Shown here: positions 34,178 to 43,194 of the stretch, piece after piece
Layout of the letters: each line of letters starts with the position of its first letter
Numbering within the stretch: the stretch's first letter is position 1
From: Microbispora sp. ZYX-F-249
Lineage (GTDB): Bacteria; Actinomycetota; Actinomycetes; Streptosporangiales; Streptosporangiaceae
Direction of reading: 5' to 3'
Assembly (NCBI RefSeq): GCF_039649665.1
Contig: NZ_JBDJAW010000007.1
Location: 62,001-126,000, forward strand
DNA: 64,000 bases
Notes under the pieces: generated by a model
The model's input: the letters and a program-made list of their open reading frames with translations, nothing else
What the model was told of the DNA's origin: nothing
Database searches by the model: none
Program-made: the position numbers and the translations under genes

Positions 34178-35187
34178 CTACCGGCGGAGGAGTGCCGGCG
34201 GGCGACGAGGGCGTTGACGAGAGCGGCGCCCGTGGCGGCGTCGTCCACCGTGATCGCCAGTTCGCCGCCGGAGACGTACCGGACGACCAGGCACTCGCCG
34301 CCGCGGATCATGATCGTGGCGCGTCCGGGGAGTCCCCGCAAGCCCCATCCGCCCACCTGGGTGGGGTACCGCTCCTCCGCCCACGCCCGCTCGACGCGCT
34401 CGAGCCGTACCCTGCGCGAGGGCCACCTCAGCGGACCGACCGACACGGTCAGCGCCTCGGGGACGACCCGCACCGAGACCGACGACAGCACCGTGCCGAT
34501 GACGCCCGCCAGAGCGAGCGGCAGAACCGCGCCCCAGCCGCCGGGAAACAGGCCGTACAGGGCCACGCCCGCGACGACCACCGCGGCGGCGAGCGACGCG
34601 AGCGCGAGCCAGCCCGCCCAGCGCGCGGTGGTGGTGGAGACCCACACCGGCCGCCTCCCCGGGTCGAGATCGATCAGCCGTCCGGTCTCCGGCGACGGGG
34701 CGGGCACGTCCGGGCCGGGCCGGCCGGCGAGCCAGCCCAGCGCCCCGAGCGCGATCGGCGCGACGAGGACCACCGCGACCTGCCAGCTCACGTCCTGCGC
34801 GCGGGTCCAGTGGCCGCGGTCGAGGTTGGCGGCGATCGTGACGGCCTGCGTGGTCACCATGAATCCGCCCGCCCAGGCCAGCCCGGCGCAGAACCAGGCG
34901 CGCGTCACGCGGCGGGCCAGGTGACGGCCCCGCGCCGCGGCGACGGCGCCGATCCCCGCGACGACGGCCCACATCCCGATCAGGAGGAGCATGAAGGCGG
35001 TGGGCGACATGGAGCCGTCGGGCCCCTCCGAGGACCCCCAGTGGGTGGCCAGCGGGTCGGGGAGGCGGTCCGCGAACGCCAGTGGCACCGCCACCAGCAC
35101 GGCGGCGACCAGCACGGTCCAGGCCGCGATGGCGACCAGCAGTCGCGCGCGGACGCCGTTCGGAGAGCTGTCGTACGGATCGGTCAT
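34174..35187 (-). CDS. DUF1648 domain membrane protein
   Basis: 337-residue membrane protein. The N-terminal part (VLVAVPLAFADRLPDPLATHWGSSEGPDG) is the DUF1648 signature, as in YtrA-operon proteins such as SdpI relatives. About six helices follow. The C-terminal ~90 residues (SVSVRVVPEALTVSVGPLRWPSRRVRLERVERAWAEE) are polar and resemble a bacterial PH-type domain. The ATG overlaps the GntR stop (ATGA), so it is controlled with the regulator. A role in envelope or antimicrobial-peptide response is inferred from family context. Confidence 0.78.
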   Translation of the reverse strand: MTDPYDSSPNGVRARLLVAIAAWTVLVAAVLVAVPLAFADRLPDPLATHWGSSEGPDGSMSPTAFMLLLIGMWAVVAGIGAVAAARGRHLARRVTRAWFCAGLAWAGGFMVTTQAVTIAANLDRGHWTRAQDVSWQVAVVLVAPIALGALGWLAGRPGPDVPAPSPETGRLIDLDPGRRPVWVSTTTARWAGWLALASLAAAVVVAGVALYGLFPGGWGAVLPLALAGVIGTVLSSVSVRVVPEALTVSVGPLRWPSRRVRLERVERAWAEERYPTQVGGWGLRGLPGRATIMIRGGECLVVRYVSGGELAITVDDAATGAALVNALVARRHSSAGR

Positions 35188-35603
35188 GCCGTCTCCTTGC
35201 CGGGGTCCTTACCGGGGTCCTTACCGGGGTCCTTGCCGAAGTCTTTGCCGATGTCCTTGACGAGGGCGACGACGTCGTCCGCGGTGAGGCCGTATCCGGC
35301 GGCCTCGCCGAGCAGGTCTCGCACCCTCGCCCTGAGCGCCTCGCGGCCGTCCGGTCTGCGCAGCACGGACACGCCGCGCCCGCGGCGGAACTCCAGCAGG
35401 CCCTCGTCGCGCAGATCGCGGAGTGAGCGCAGCACCGTGTTCGCGTTGACGCCCAGCGCGTGGGCCAGGTCGCGGGCCGGCGGCAGCCGGTCGCCCGGGG
35501 CGATGTCCCCGGCCCCGATCGCGCGCCTGACGGCGGCGGCCACCTGTTCGTGCAGGGGCCGCGGATCGTTGAGATCAAGCGTGAGCAACATGGTGCTAGT
35601 CAC
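35184..35603 (-). CDS. GntR family (YtrA-type) transcriptional regulator
   Basis: 139-residue repressor-type protein. The winged helix spans PLHEQVAAAVRRAIGAGDIAPGDRLPPARDLAHALGVNANTVLRSLRDLRDEGLLEF, as in YtrA regulators with no large ligand domain. The tail is a charged repeat (KDIGKDFGKDPGKDPGKDPGKE) encoded by 12-bp repeats, which is unusual. GTG 35603 and ATG 35591 are possible starts, and both lie in the first operator, so it probably autorepresses. It is the first gene of the GntR-DUF1648-CPBP operon. Confidence 0.88.
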   Translation of the reverse strand: MTSTMLLTLDLNDPRPLHEQVAAAVRRAIGAGDIAPGDRLPPARDLAHALGVNANTVLRSLRDLRDEGLLEFRRGRGVSVLRRPDGREALRARVRDLLGEAAGYGLTADDVVALVKDIGKDFGKDPGKDPGKDPGKETA

Positions 35604-35614
35604 ATTAGCACCAT
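35590..35614. promoter_or_regulatory. GntR operator 1
   Basis: ATGGTGCTA-gtcacat-TAGCACCAT, a perfect 9-bp inverted repeat with a 7-nt spacer, overlaps the start codons of the GntR gene. Confidence 0.8.
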
Positions 35615-35631
35615 CTACCGTATCTGCCGGG

Positions 35632-35656
35632 ATGGTGCTAGTTCCATTGGCACCAT
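35632..35656. promoter_or_regulatory. GntR operator 2
   Basis: ATGGTGCTA-gttccat-TGGCACCAT matches operator 1 in 8 of 9 paired positions with the same spacer. Its centre lies 42 bp from that of operator 1, about four helical turns. Confidence 0.75.
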
Positions 35657-35727
35657 TCGACGTACTGATAGGTAGGATGAACCCTCGTTTATGCGTAGCC
35701 GAGTAAGCCCAGCTAGCATCGGCTCAC

Positions 35728-37236
35728 GTGACCACAGTGCGCATAAACGCATCTGACGCGGCCTCCATCGAGACCGGAGCTCTCATAATCGGCGTCCACA
35801 CGACCCCGGAAGGTCCACGCCCGGCCCCGGGCGGCGAAGGCCTCGACCAGGCCCTGGACGGACGACTGGCCGAGATCCTCACCACGATGGGGTTCACCGG
35901 CAAGGCCGAGGAAGTCGTCAAGATCCCGACCCTCGGGGCGCTGCCGGCGCCCGTCGCCGTCGCCGTGGGCCTCGGCGACGCGCCCGAGGACGGCTACGAC
36001 CTGGAATTCCTGCGCCGCGCGGCCGGAGCGGCCGTCCGCTCCCTCGCCGGGACGGCGTCCGCGGCGCTCGCCCTGCCCGCCCGCACGGCCGATGAGGCGG
36101 AGGCCGTCGCGCTGGGCGGTCTGCTGGGAGCCTACGACTTCACGCGGTACCGCACCGGCGGCGACCGCAAGGCTCCGGTCGGCGAGCTGACCGTCCTGTC
36201 CGGTGCCGCCGGGGCCGAGGAGGCCGCCGCGCACGCGACGGCGCTCGCCGACTCCGTCGCCCTCGTCCGCGACCTGGTGAACACGCCTCCGTCCGACCTG
36301 TGGCCCGCGCGCTTCGCCGAGATCGCCCAGGAGACCGGCGGCAAGGCCGGCCTCTCGGTGGAGGTCCTCGACGAGGTCAGGCTCAAGGAGGACGGCTACG
36401 GCGGGATCGTCGGCGTCGGCCAGGGCTCGGTCAATCCGCCGCGCCTGGTCCGCGTCGCCTACAGCCACCCCGAGGCCACCCGCAAGGTCGCCTTCGTCGG
36501 CAAGGGCATCACGTTCGACTCCGGCGGCCTGTCGCTCAAGCCCTCCGCCTCCATGGACTGGATGAAGTCCGACATGGGCGGCGCGGGAGCCGTGTTCGGC
36601 GCGCTCGTCGCGATCGCCCGGCTGGGCCTGCGCGTCAACGCGGTCGGCTATCTCTGCCTGGCCGAGAACATGCCCTCGGGAAGCGCCCAGCGCCCCTCCG
36701 ACGTCCTGCACACCTACAGCGGCAGGACGGTCGAGGTGCTCGACACCGACGCCGAGGGCCGCCTGGTGCTGATCGACGGCATCGCCCGCGCCGCCCAGGA
36801 CGAACCCGACGTGATCATCGACGTCGCCACCCTGACCGGCGCCCAGATCGTCGCGCTCGGCTGGCGTACGGCCGGCGTCATGGCCAACGACGACGCCCTC
36901 CGCGAGGAGGTCGTCCGCATCGCCGGCGAGCAGGGCGAGGGCGCCTGGGGCATGCCGCTGCCCGCCGAGCTGCGCAGGGGACTCGACTCCGCGGTCGCCG
37001 ACATCGCCAACCTCCAGCCCGAGCGGTGGGGCAGCATGCTCGCCGCGGGCATCTTCCTGCGCGAGTTCGTGCCCGAGGGCGTCCGGTGGGCGCACATCGA
37101 CATGGCCGGCCCGGCGTTCAACAAGGGCGAGCCGCACGGCTACACCCCCAAGGGCGGCACCGGCGCGATGACCCGCACGCTCGTCGCGGTCGCCGAGCGC
37201 TACGCGGGGAACGGCACGTCCGCGCAGGCTGTTTAA
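35728..37236 (+). CDS. pepA: Leucyl aminopeptidase (M17)
   Basis: 502-residue dinuclear zinc/manganese aminopeptidase. The metal and active-site motifs are VGKGITFDSGGLSLKPS (Lys and Asp ligands) and NTDAEGRLVLID-like VLDTDAEGRLVLIDG (Asp and Glu ligands), with DMGGAGAVFGAL between them. The N-terminal domain is the usual M17 regulatory part. GTG 35728 has TAGCAT (35714-35719) 8 nt upstream, so it is probably leaderless. The M. tuberculosis counterpart in this order is PepB (Rv2213). It stands before the lpdA-sucB pair. Confidence 0.95.
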   Translation: MTTVRINASDAASIETGALIIGVHTTPEGPRPAPGGEGLDQALDGRLAEILTTMGFTGKAEEVVKIPTLGALPAPVAVAVGLGDAPEDGYDLEFLRRAAGAAVRSLAGTASAALALPARTADEAEAVALGGLLGAYDFTRYRTGGDRKAPVGELTVLSGAAGAEEAAAHATALADSVALVRDLVNTPPSDLWPARFAEIAQETGGKAGLSVEVLDEVRLKEDGYGGIVGVGQGSVNPPRLVRVAYSHPEATRKVAFVGKGITFDSGGLSLKPSASMDWMKSDMGGAGAVFGALVAIARLGLRVNAVGYLCLAENMPSGSAQRPSDVLHTYSGRTVEVLDTDAEGRLVLIDGIARAAQDEPDVIIDVATLTGAQIVALGWRTAGVMANDDALREEVVRIAGEQGEGAWGMPLPAELRRGLDSAVADIANLQPERWGSMLAAGIFLREFVPEGVRWAHIDMAGPAFNKGEPHGYTPKGGTGAMTRTLVAVAERYAGNGTSAQAV

Positions 37237-37375
37237 ACAGGAAGACGGCCCCTGGGACGGCCTCGTCGCGGCGCGCCCGCGACGGGCCCCGGGCCGGGGC
37301 CACGATCTTCCGGGACAAGTGAAAAGATGCTGCCGGGTCCTTCCGGCGGTGTGAATACGACCAAGGAGCATTCCA

Positions 37376-38755
37376 GTGGCTGATGGCAGCGGCCCCTACG
37401 ACATCGTCGTCCTAGGTGGCGGTAGCGGTGGATACGCCTGTGCCCTGCGGGCGGCCGAGCTCGGCATGAACGTCGTCCTCATCGAGAAGGACAAGGTCGG
37501 AGGCACCTGCCTGCACCGCGGCTGCATCCCCACCAAGGCGCTGCTGCACGCGGCCGAGCTGGCGGACCAGGCCCGCGAGGGCGAGTCGTTCGGCGTCCGC
37601 ACCCGCCTGGAGGGCATCGACGTCCCCGGCGTCCACGCGTACAAGGACAAGGTGATCGGCGGCCTCTACAAGGGCCTGGCCGGGCTCATCAAGAGCAAGA
37701 AGATCACCGTGGTGGAGGGCGAGGGCCGCCTGGCCGGCCCCAACCGCGTCGTGGTCGGCGACCAGGTGTACGAGGGCCGCAACGTCGTGCTGGCGACCGG
37801 CTCGGTGCCGAAGTCGCTGCCCGGCCTGGACATCGACGGCGAGAAGGTGATCAGCAGCGACCACGCGCTGGTCCTCGACCGGGTCCCGTCCTCGGTCGTC
37901 ATCCTGGGCGGCGGCGTCATCGGCGTCGAGTTCGCCAGCGTGTGGCGCTCGTTCGGCGCCGAGGTCACGATCGTCGAGGCGCTGCCGCACCTGCTGCCGC
38001 TGGAGGACGAGTCCAGCTCCAAGCTCCTGGAGCGCGCCTTCCGCCGCCGCGGGATCAAGTACGAGCTGGGCGCCAGGTTCGAGAGCGTCAAGACCACCGA
38101 CACCGGGGTCGTCGTCTCCCTGGAGAACGGCAAGACCCTCGATGCCGAGATCATGCTCGTCGCCGTCGGCCGCGGCCCGGTCTCGGCCGGTCTCGGCTAC
38201 GAGGAGAACGGCGTCGCGATGGAGCGCGGCTACGTGCTCGTCAACGAGTTCTGCCAGACCAGCGTGCCGGGCGTCTACGCCGTGGGCGATCTCATCCCCA
38301 CCCTGCAGCTCGCCCACGTCGGCTTCGCCGAGGGCATCCTGGTCGCCGAGCACATCGCCGGGCTCAACCCGGTGCCGATCGACTACGACGGCGTGCCGCG
38401 CATCACCTACTCCGAGCCCGAGGTCGCGTCGGTGGGCATCGCCACGTCGGTCGCCCGCGAGCGCGGTCACGACGTCGTCGAGCTGAACTACAACCTCGCG
38501 GGCAACGGCAGGAGCAAGATCCTGCAGACTCAGGGCGAGGTCAAGGTCGTCGCCGAGCGCGACGGCCGGGTGCTCGGCGTCCACATGGTGGGCAGCCGGG
38601 TGGGCGAGCTGATCGCCGAGGCCCAGCTGATCTTCAACTGGGAGGCCACGGCCACCGACGTCGCCCAACTGATCCACCCGCACCCGACCCAGTCCGAGGC
38701 CCTCGGCGAGGCGATGCTGGCCCTGGCCGGCAAGCCGCTGCACGTCCACAACTGA
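37376..38755 (+). CDS. lpdA: Dihydrolipoyl dehydrogenase
   Basis: 459-residue FAD disulfide oxidoreductase, E3 of the 2-oxoacid dehydrogenase complexes, which reoxidises dihydrolipoamide with NAD+. The FAD loop is VVLGGGSGGYACAL, the redox disulfide GGTCLHRGCIPTK, the NAD loop VILGGGVIGVEFAS and the C-terminal catalytic His-Glu HPHPTQSEALGEA. GTG 37376 has AAGGAG 8 nt upstream. It lies 33 bp before sucB and is probably co-transcribed. Confidence 0.95.
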   Translation: MADGSGPYDIVVLGGGSGGYACALRAAELGMNVVLIEKDKVGGTCLHRGCIPTKALLHAAELADQAREGESFGVRTRLEGIDVPGVHAYKDKVIGGLYKGLAGLIKSKKITVVEGEGRLAGPNRVVVGDQVYEGRNVVLATGSVPKSLPGLDIDGEKVISSDHALVLDRVPSSVVILGGGVIGVEFASVWRSFGAEVTIVEALPHLLPLEDESSSKLLERAFRRRGIKYELGARFESVKTTDTGVVVSLENGKTLDAEIMLVAVGRGPVSAGLGYEENGVAMERGYVLVNEFCQTSVPGVYAVGDLIPTLQLAHVGFAEGILVAEHIAGLNPVPIDYDGVPRITYSEPEVASVGIATSVARERGHDVVELNYNLAGNGRSKILQTQGEVKVVAERDGRVLGVHMVGSRVGELIAEAQLIFNWEATATDVAQLIHPHPTQSEALGEAMLALAGKPLHVHN

Positions 38756-38788
38756 AGCCCTCCTAGCGAACGCGAGAGAAGACACACC

Positions 38789-40300
38789 ATGCCGGTCTCC
38801 GTAACCATGCCCCAGCTCGGCGAGAGCGTTACCGAGGGCACCGTCACCCGCTGGCTGAAGAAGGAAGGCGACCGCGTCGAGGCCGACGAGCCGCTCCTCG
38901 AGGTGTCGACCGACAAGGTCGACACCGAGATCCCTTCGCCGTCCGCGGGCTACCTGACCAAGATCATCGTGGCCGAGGACGAGACGGTCGAGGTCGGCGC
39001 CGAGCTGGCCCTGATCGACTCCGAGGCGGGCGCCGCTCCGGCCGCCGCCGAGCCCGCGGCTCCGGCCCCCGCTCCGCAGCCCGAGCCGGAGCCGGAGCCC
39101 GCTCCGGCCCCCTCGCAGGCGGCGGCGCCCGAGCCCGCTCCCGCCCAGCCCGCTGCGCCGATCTCGTCGATCCCGCAGCCCGCGCCCGCCGTGGTGACGC
39201 CGCAGCCGGCGCCCGCGCCCGCCCCGGCCCCGCAGGCTCCGGCTCAGCAGGCTCCGGCCCCGCAGCCGCAGGCGCCCGCCCAGGCCGCGCAGCCGAGCGA
39301 GCCGACCCCGCTGCCGTCGTCCGGTGAGAGCCCGTACGTCACGCCGCTGGTCCGCAAGCTCGCCGCCGAGCACGGCGTCGACCTCGACTCGTTGACCGGC
39401 ACCGGCGTCGGCGGCCGGATCCGCAAGCAGGACGTGATCGAGGCCGCCCGCGTCCAGCGCGAGCAGGCCGCCGCCGCTGCCGCCGCTCCGGCGGCTCCGC
39501 AGGCGGCGCCCGCCCAGGCGCCCGCCGCCCCGGCCGCCGCCTCCGCCCCGGCGCCCGAGGTGAAGGCCGACACCACGCTGCGCGGCCGCACGGAGAAGAT
39601 GTCGCGCCTGCGGCAGACCATCGCCAAGCGCATGGTCGAGTCGCTGCAGGTCTCGGCCCAGCTCACCACCGTGGTCGAGGTCGACGTCACCCGCATCGCC
39701 CGCCTGCGCGACCGGGCCAAGGGCGAGTTCCTGCGCCGTGAGGGCGTGAAGCTGTCGTTCATGCCGTTCTTCGCCCAGGCGGCGGTCGAGGCGCTCAAGC
39801 AGCACCCGAAGCTGAACGCCACGATCAACAGCGAGACCAACGAGGTCACCTACTTCGACGTCGAGCACCTGGGCTTCGCGACCGACACCGAGCGCGGCCT
39901 GCTCGTCCCGGTGATCAAGAACGCGGGCGACCTCAACATCGCCGGGCTCGCCCGTAAGATCGCCGACCTGGCCGAGCGCACCCGCACCAACAAGGTGAGC
40001 CCGGACGAGATCACCGGCGGCACGTTCACGCTGACCAACACCGGCAGCCGGGGCGCGCTGTTCGACACGCCGATCCTCAACCAGCCGCAGGTCGGCATGC
40101 TGGGCACCGGCGCGGTCGTCAAGCGCCCGGTCGTCGTGGACACCCCGGAGGGCGAGGTCATCGCGGTCCGCTCGATGGTGTACCTCGCGCTCAGCTACGA
40201 CCACCGCCTGGTCGACGGCGCCGACGCGGCCCGCTTCCTCACGACGGTCAAGCACCGTCTCGAGGAGGGCCGCTTCGAGGCCCAGCTCGGCCTGGCGTAG
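38789..40300 (+). CDS. sucB: Dihydrolipoamide acyltransferase (E2) of 2-oxoglutarate dehydrogenase
   Basis: 503-residue E2. A single N-terminal lipoyl domain has the lipoylated Lys in [11 protein letters not shown] ~110-residue Ala/Pro-rich linker follows. The E3/E1-binding domain is [20 protein letters not shown]...GGRIRKQDV. The catalytic domain ends with [16 protein letters not shown] (His/Asp). The protein needs octanoylation by LipB and sulfur insertion by LipA, whose genes lie just downstream. The M. tuberculosis counterpart is DlaT (Rv2215). It is followed by a hairpin at 40346-40374. Confidence 0.93.
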   Translation: MPVSVTMPQLGESVTEGTVTRWLKKEGDRVEADEPLLEVSTDKVDTEIPSPSAGYLTKIIVAEDETVEVGAELALIDSEAGAAPAAAEPAAPAPAPQPEPEPEPAPAPSQAAAPEPAPAQPAAPISSIPQPAPAVVTPQPAPAPAPAPQAPAQQAPAPQPQAPAQAAQPSEPTPLPSSGESPYVTPLVRKLAAEHGVDLDSLTGTGVGGRIRKQDVIEAARVQREQAAAAAAAPAAPQAAPAQAPAAPAAASAPAPEVKADTTLRGRTEKMSRLRQTIAKRMVESLQVSAQLTTVVEVDVTRIARLRDRAKGEFLRREGVKLSFMPFFAQAAVEALKQHPKLNATINSETNEVTYFDVEHLGFATDTERGLLVPVIKNAGDLNIAGLARKIADLAERTRTNKVSPDEITGGTFTLTNTGSRGALFDTPILNQPQVGMLGTGAVVKRPVVVDTPEGEVIAVRSMVYLALSYDHRLVDGADAARFLTTVKHRLEEGRFEAQLGLA

Positions 40301-40345
40301 CCGTACGCCCGGGATGCGGCGAAAGCCGTACGCCCGGACGCATCG

Positions 40346-40374
40346 GGGCCGTCCCGCGTTTCGCGGGGCGGCCC
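40346..40374 (+). terminator. Terminator after sucB
   Basis: A 13-bp stem with one G-T pair (GGGCCGTCCCGCG against CGCGGGGCGGCCC) closes a TTT loop 45 bp past the sucB stop. Confidence 0.6.
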
Positions 40375-40445
40375 TCGCCGTCTCCGGCCGTCCCGGGTCT
40401 CCCCCCGCGGCGCGAACGATCCCGCGCTGGGGTAGTGATCTGTAC

Positions 40446-41345
40446 GTGGACACGATGACGACAGTGGTGACGGGCTCCTCGGGACTGCTCGGAACGGCCC
40501 TGGTCGACGCGCTGCGCGCCGACGGGCACGAGGTGCGCCGCCTGGTGCGCCGCACTCCCGCCAGGCCGGACGAGCGCTTCTGGGACCCGGCGAACGGCGT
40601 GCTCGATCCGGGGGCGCTGGAGGGCGCGGACGCCGTCGTCCACCTGGCCGGCGCCGGGCTCGGCGACCGCCGGTGGTCCGAGGCGTACAAGCGGGAGCTG
40701 GTGGACAGCCGCGTCAGCGGCACGCGCACCCTCGCCGAGGCGCTGGCCCGCGCCGAGGGCGGGCCCCGGGTGCTGCTGTCGTCCTCCGCGATCGGCTTCT
40801 ACGGCGACACCGGTGATCGCGAGGTGGACGAGTCCGCGCCGCCGGGCAGGGGCTTCCTGGCCGAGCTGGTGCGCGACTGGGAGGCCGCAACCGCGCCCGC
40901 CGGGGAGGCGGGCGTACGGGTGACGCCGCTGCGCTCGGGTGTCGTGCTCAGCGGCCGGGGCGGTGCGCTCGCCCGGATGCTCCCGATCTTCAAGATGGGC
41001 GCGGGGGCGGTGCTCGGCAGCGGCAGGCAGTACGTCTCGTGGATCTCGCTGCCCGACTGGGTGGACGCGGTCCGCTTCCTGCTCGCGCACGACCTGGCCG
41101 GTCCGGTGAACCTCACGGCCCCCGGACCGGTGACCAACGCCGAGTACACGGCCGCCCTGGCGAAGGCGCTGCGGCGCCCGACGATGCCGGTCCCCGCCCC
41201 GCGGTTCGCGCTGCGCCTGGCGCTCGGGGAGTTCGCGGAGGAGGCCCTGCTCGCCGGGCAGCGGGTGCTCCCCCGGCGGCTGCTCGACGCGGGCCACCGG
41301 TTCGCCCATCCCACCGTCGGCGAGGCGCTGGCCGCCGTACTCTGA
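40446..41345 (+). CDS. TIGR01777 family NAD(P)-dependent epimerase
   Basis: About 299-residue short-chain Rossmann protein of the TIGR01777 (YfcH-like) group. The nucleotide loop is VVTGSSGLLGTALVDAL, followed by VVHLAGAGLGDRRW, SSSAIGFYGD and PLRSGVVLSGRGGALARMLP. The C-terminal DUF1731 part is FALRLALGEFAEEALLAGQRVLPRRL. No reaction is proven for the family. The order sucB-epimerase-lipB matches M. tuberculosis (Rv2216). GTG 40446 lies 7 nt after TAGTGA, an imperfect -10 box; ATG 40455 is the alternative. Confidence 0.88.
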   Translation: MDTMTTVVTGSSGLLGTALVDALRADGHEVRRLVRRTPARPDERFWDPANGVLDPGALEGADAVVHLAGAGLGDRRWSEAYKRELVDSRVSGTRTLAEALARAEGGPRVLLSSSAIGFYGDTGDREVDESAPPGRGFLAELVRDWEAATAPAGEAGVRVTPLRSGVVLSGRGGALARMLPIFKMGAGAVLGSGRQYVSWISLPDWVDAVRFLLAHDLAGPVNLTAPGPVTNAEYTAALAKALRRPTMPVPAPRFALRLALGEFAEEALLAGQRVLPRRLLDAGHRFAHPTVGEALAAVL

Positions 41346-41379
41346 AGAGTCATTGGATCCGGGAACGGGAGTGGTGGGC

Positions 41380-42120
41380 ATGAGCCGCATCGGGCAGTCG
41401 CACATCGTCGCCATCGGGGGCGGGTCGTTCCGGCAGACCGAACGGTACGGCTTCATCGAGCCGACCGCGCTGCTGCGCTACGCCCTCGATCTGACCGGGC
41501 AGGACCGGCCCAAGCTCGGCCTGCTGGCCACCGCCACCGGCGACGACGCCGACTGGCTGCTCAAGATGTACGGCGCGTTCGCCCGCTGGGACGTCGAGGT
41601 GAGCCATCTGACGGTCTTCCCGATGCCCAACGTCGAGGACCCCCGCGAGTGGATCCTGGAGCAGGACGCCATCTACGTGAGCGGCGGCAGCGTCGCCAAC
41701 CTCGCCGCGCTGTGGCGGCTGCACGGCCTGGACGAGGCGTTCGCCGAGGCGTGGCGGGCGGGGATCGTGCTGTCCGGCCAGAGCGCCGGGGCGCTGTGCT
41801 GGCACATCGGTGGCAACACCGACTCGTTCGGGCCGGCGCTGCGGCCCTGGGCCGAGGGTCTCGGCCTGCTCCCCTACTCCTGCGGCGTCCACTACAACTC
41901 CGACCCCCAGCGGCGGGCGCTGCTGCACGAGTCGGTCGCGTCGGGCGAGCTGCCCGAGGGATACGCCGCCGACGAGGGCGTGGCGCTGCACTACGTGGGC
42001 ACGGAGTTCATCCAGGCCGTGACCATCGACCCCGAGGGGTACGCCTACCGGATCGAGCGGGACGGGCCCGGTGTCAAGGAGCTGCGTATCGAGCCCCGGC
42101 TGCTCACCTCTACGCTGTGA
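41380..42120 (+). CDS. Peptidase E-like S51 family protein
   Basis: 246-residue protein of the dipeptidase E / cyanophycinase superfamily. The nucleophile elbow is [11 protein letters not shown] (Ser), and [15 protein letters not shown] is the conserved strand-loop before it. The N-terminus [14 protein letters not shown] is typical. S51 enzymes cleave Asp-X dipeptides or act on modified peptides; the substrate here is unknown. ATG 41380 was chosen over 41353 because GGGAG-type purines precede it. The stop lies 2 nt before the lipB start. Confidence 0.85.
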   Translation: MSRIGQSHIVAIGGGSFRQTERYGFIEPTALLRYALDLTGQDRPKLGLLATATGDDADWLLKMYGAFARWDVEVSHLTVFPMPNVEDPREWILEQDAIYVSGGSVANLAALWRLHGLDEAFAEAWRAGIVLSGQSAGALCWHIGGNTDSFGPALRPWAEGLGLLPYSCGVHYNSDPQRRALLHESVASGELPEGYAADEGVALHYVGTEFIQAVTIDPEGYAYRIERDGPGVKELRIEPRLLTSTL

Positions 42121-42122
42121 AC

Positions 42123-42794
42123 GTGAAGGGCGATGGGAACGTGAAGGGCGTGGCCATCGTCCGCCTGGGTGTCGACGTTCCGTACGAGCAGGCCTGGACC
42201 CTGCAGCGGCGGCTGCACGCCCGGCGGGCGGCCGACGAGATCTCCGACCTGTGCCTCATGCTGGAGCACGCCCCCGTCTACACGGCGGGCAAGCGGACGC
42301 TGCCGCACGAGCGGCCGGTCGACGGCACGCCGGTGATCGACGTCGACCGGGGCGGAAAGATCACCTGGCATGGCCCGGGTCAGCTCGTCTGCTACCCCAT
42401 CATCCGCATCGGCGACGTGGTCACCTACGTCCGGGCGCTGGAGGAGGTCCTGATCCAGGTCTGCGCCGACTTCGGGCTGACCGCGCGCCGGGTCGAGGGC
42501 GCCGGCGGGGTGTGGGTGCCCGGCGACCCCGCGCACGGGCTGCCCGACCGCAGGCTCGGCACGATCGGCATCCGGGTCTCCGGCGGGGTCACCATGCACG
42601 GCTTCGCGCTCAACTGCGTCAACGACCTGAGCTGGTACACCCGCATCACCGGCGACGACGCCGGAGTCACGTCGCTGTCGGCCGAGACCGGCCGGCGGAT
42701 CACGGTCGACGAGGTCATCCCGTTCGCCGGCAAGCGCCTCGCCGAGGCCCTCGGCCAGGAGCCGTACGACCTGTACGAGGAGGACATCGCCTGA
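42123..42794 (+). CDS. lipB: LipB homologue lacking the catalytic Cys/Lys dyad
   Basis: 223-residue protein of the octanoyltransferase LipB family, which normally moves octanoyl from acyl-carrier protein to lipoyl domains. The substrate-pocket motif [17 protein letters not shown] and the HGFALNC strand are intact. The dyad is not: the Lys before the A-I-G-V-R strand is Arg (R144), and the PCGI motif that carries the nucleophile is replaced by TGD (T176-D178), about three residues shorter. GTG 42123 lies 6 nt after TACGCT (42111-42116). The order lipB-lipA agrees with other actinobacteria. It is either inactive or works by a different chemistry. Confidence 0.85.
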   Translation: MKGDGNVKGVAIVRLGVDVPYEQAWTLQRRLHARRAADEISDLCLMLEHAPVYTAGKRTLPHERPVDGTPVIDVDRGGKITWHGPGQLVCYPIIRIGDVVTYVRALEEVLIQVCADFGLTARRVEGAGGVWVPGDPAHGLPDRRLGTIGIRVSGGVTMHGFALNCVNDLSWYTRITGDDAGVTSLSAETGRRITVDEVIPFAGKRLAEALGQEPYDLYEEDIA

Positions 42795-42797
42795 CGG

Positions 42798-43069
42798 CTA
42801 CGCGCCGCGGCCCTTCCGGCGGATCTCGATCTGGCGCATGTCGGTCACCGCGATCTGCAGGATCTCGTCCGGGTGGCCGTGCGCGTCCAGCGCGTCCAGT
42901 GCGGCCATCGCTCCCAGCGCGGCCTCGTCCTCGCCGTCGTCCGGCCCCGCGGGCACTGGCAGCGGAAGGTGAGGAGACAGCCGTCGTGCCAGGCGACCAC
43001 GCGCGGCAGCGGATCGCCGGCGTCCGCGCCGGTCTCCTCGGCCGGCTCGGCCGCCCGCTCGTCGGTCAT
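42798..43069 (-). pseudogene. Small gene broken by a frameshift
   Basis: Two adjacent frames both show strong GC3 bias and protein-like sequence. The first runs from ATG 43069 (MTDERAAEPAEET...RVVAWHDGCLLTF). The second ends at TAG 42800-42798 and reads PVPAGPDDGEDEAALG...DEILQIAVTDMRQIEIRRKG. Near 42960 a one-base (-1) shift joins them into a plausible ~88-residue protein. No family is recognised. GTG 42956 could start the second part alone (52 residues). A real frameshift, a sequencing error or programmed shifting cannot be separated here. Confidence 0.45.
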
Positions 43070-43194
43070 CCGGCGGCCGAGGTCCTCCGGCCCGGTGGTC
43101 AGCGTGGGGGCGGCCCGCATCATCTCCGGCACACGCCCGAATCCCGCGCTTTCAGGGTCTCGCCGAGGACGGCGGCCTCGGCGATACTCGCGGA

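Noticed and set aside
37412..40729. 1105-codon open frame on the minus strand
   Set aside because: It is a shadow of lpdA and sucB, both of which have clear catalytic motifs on the plus strand.
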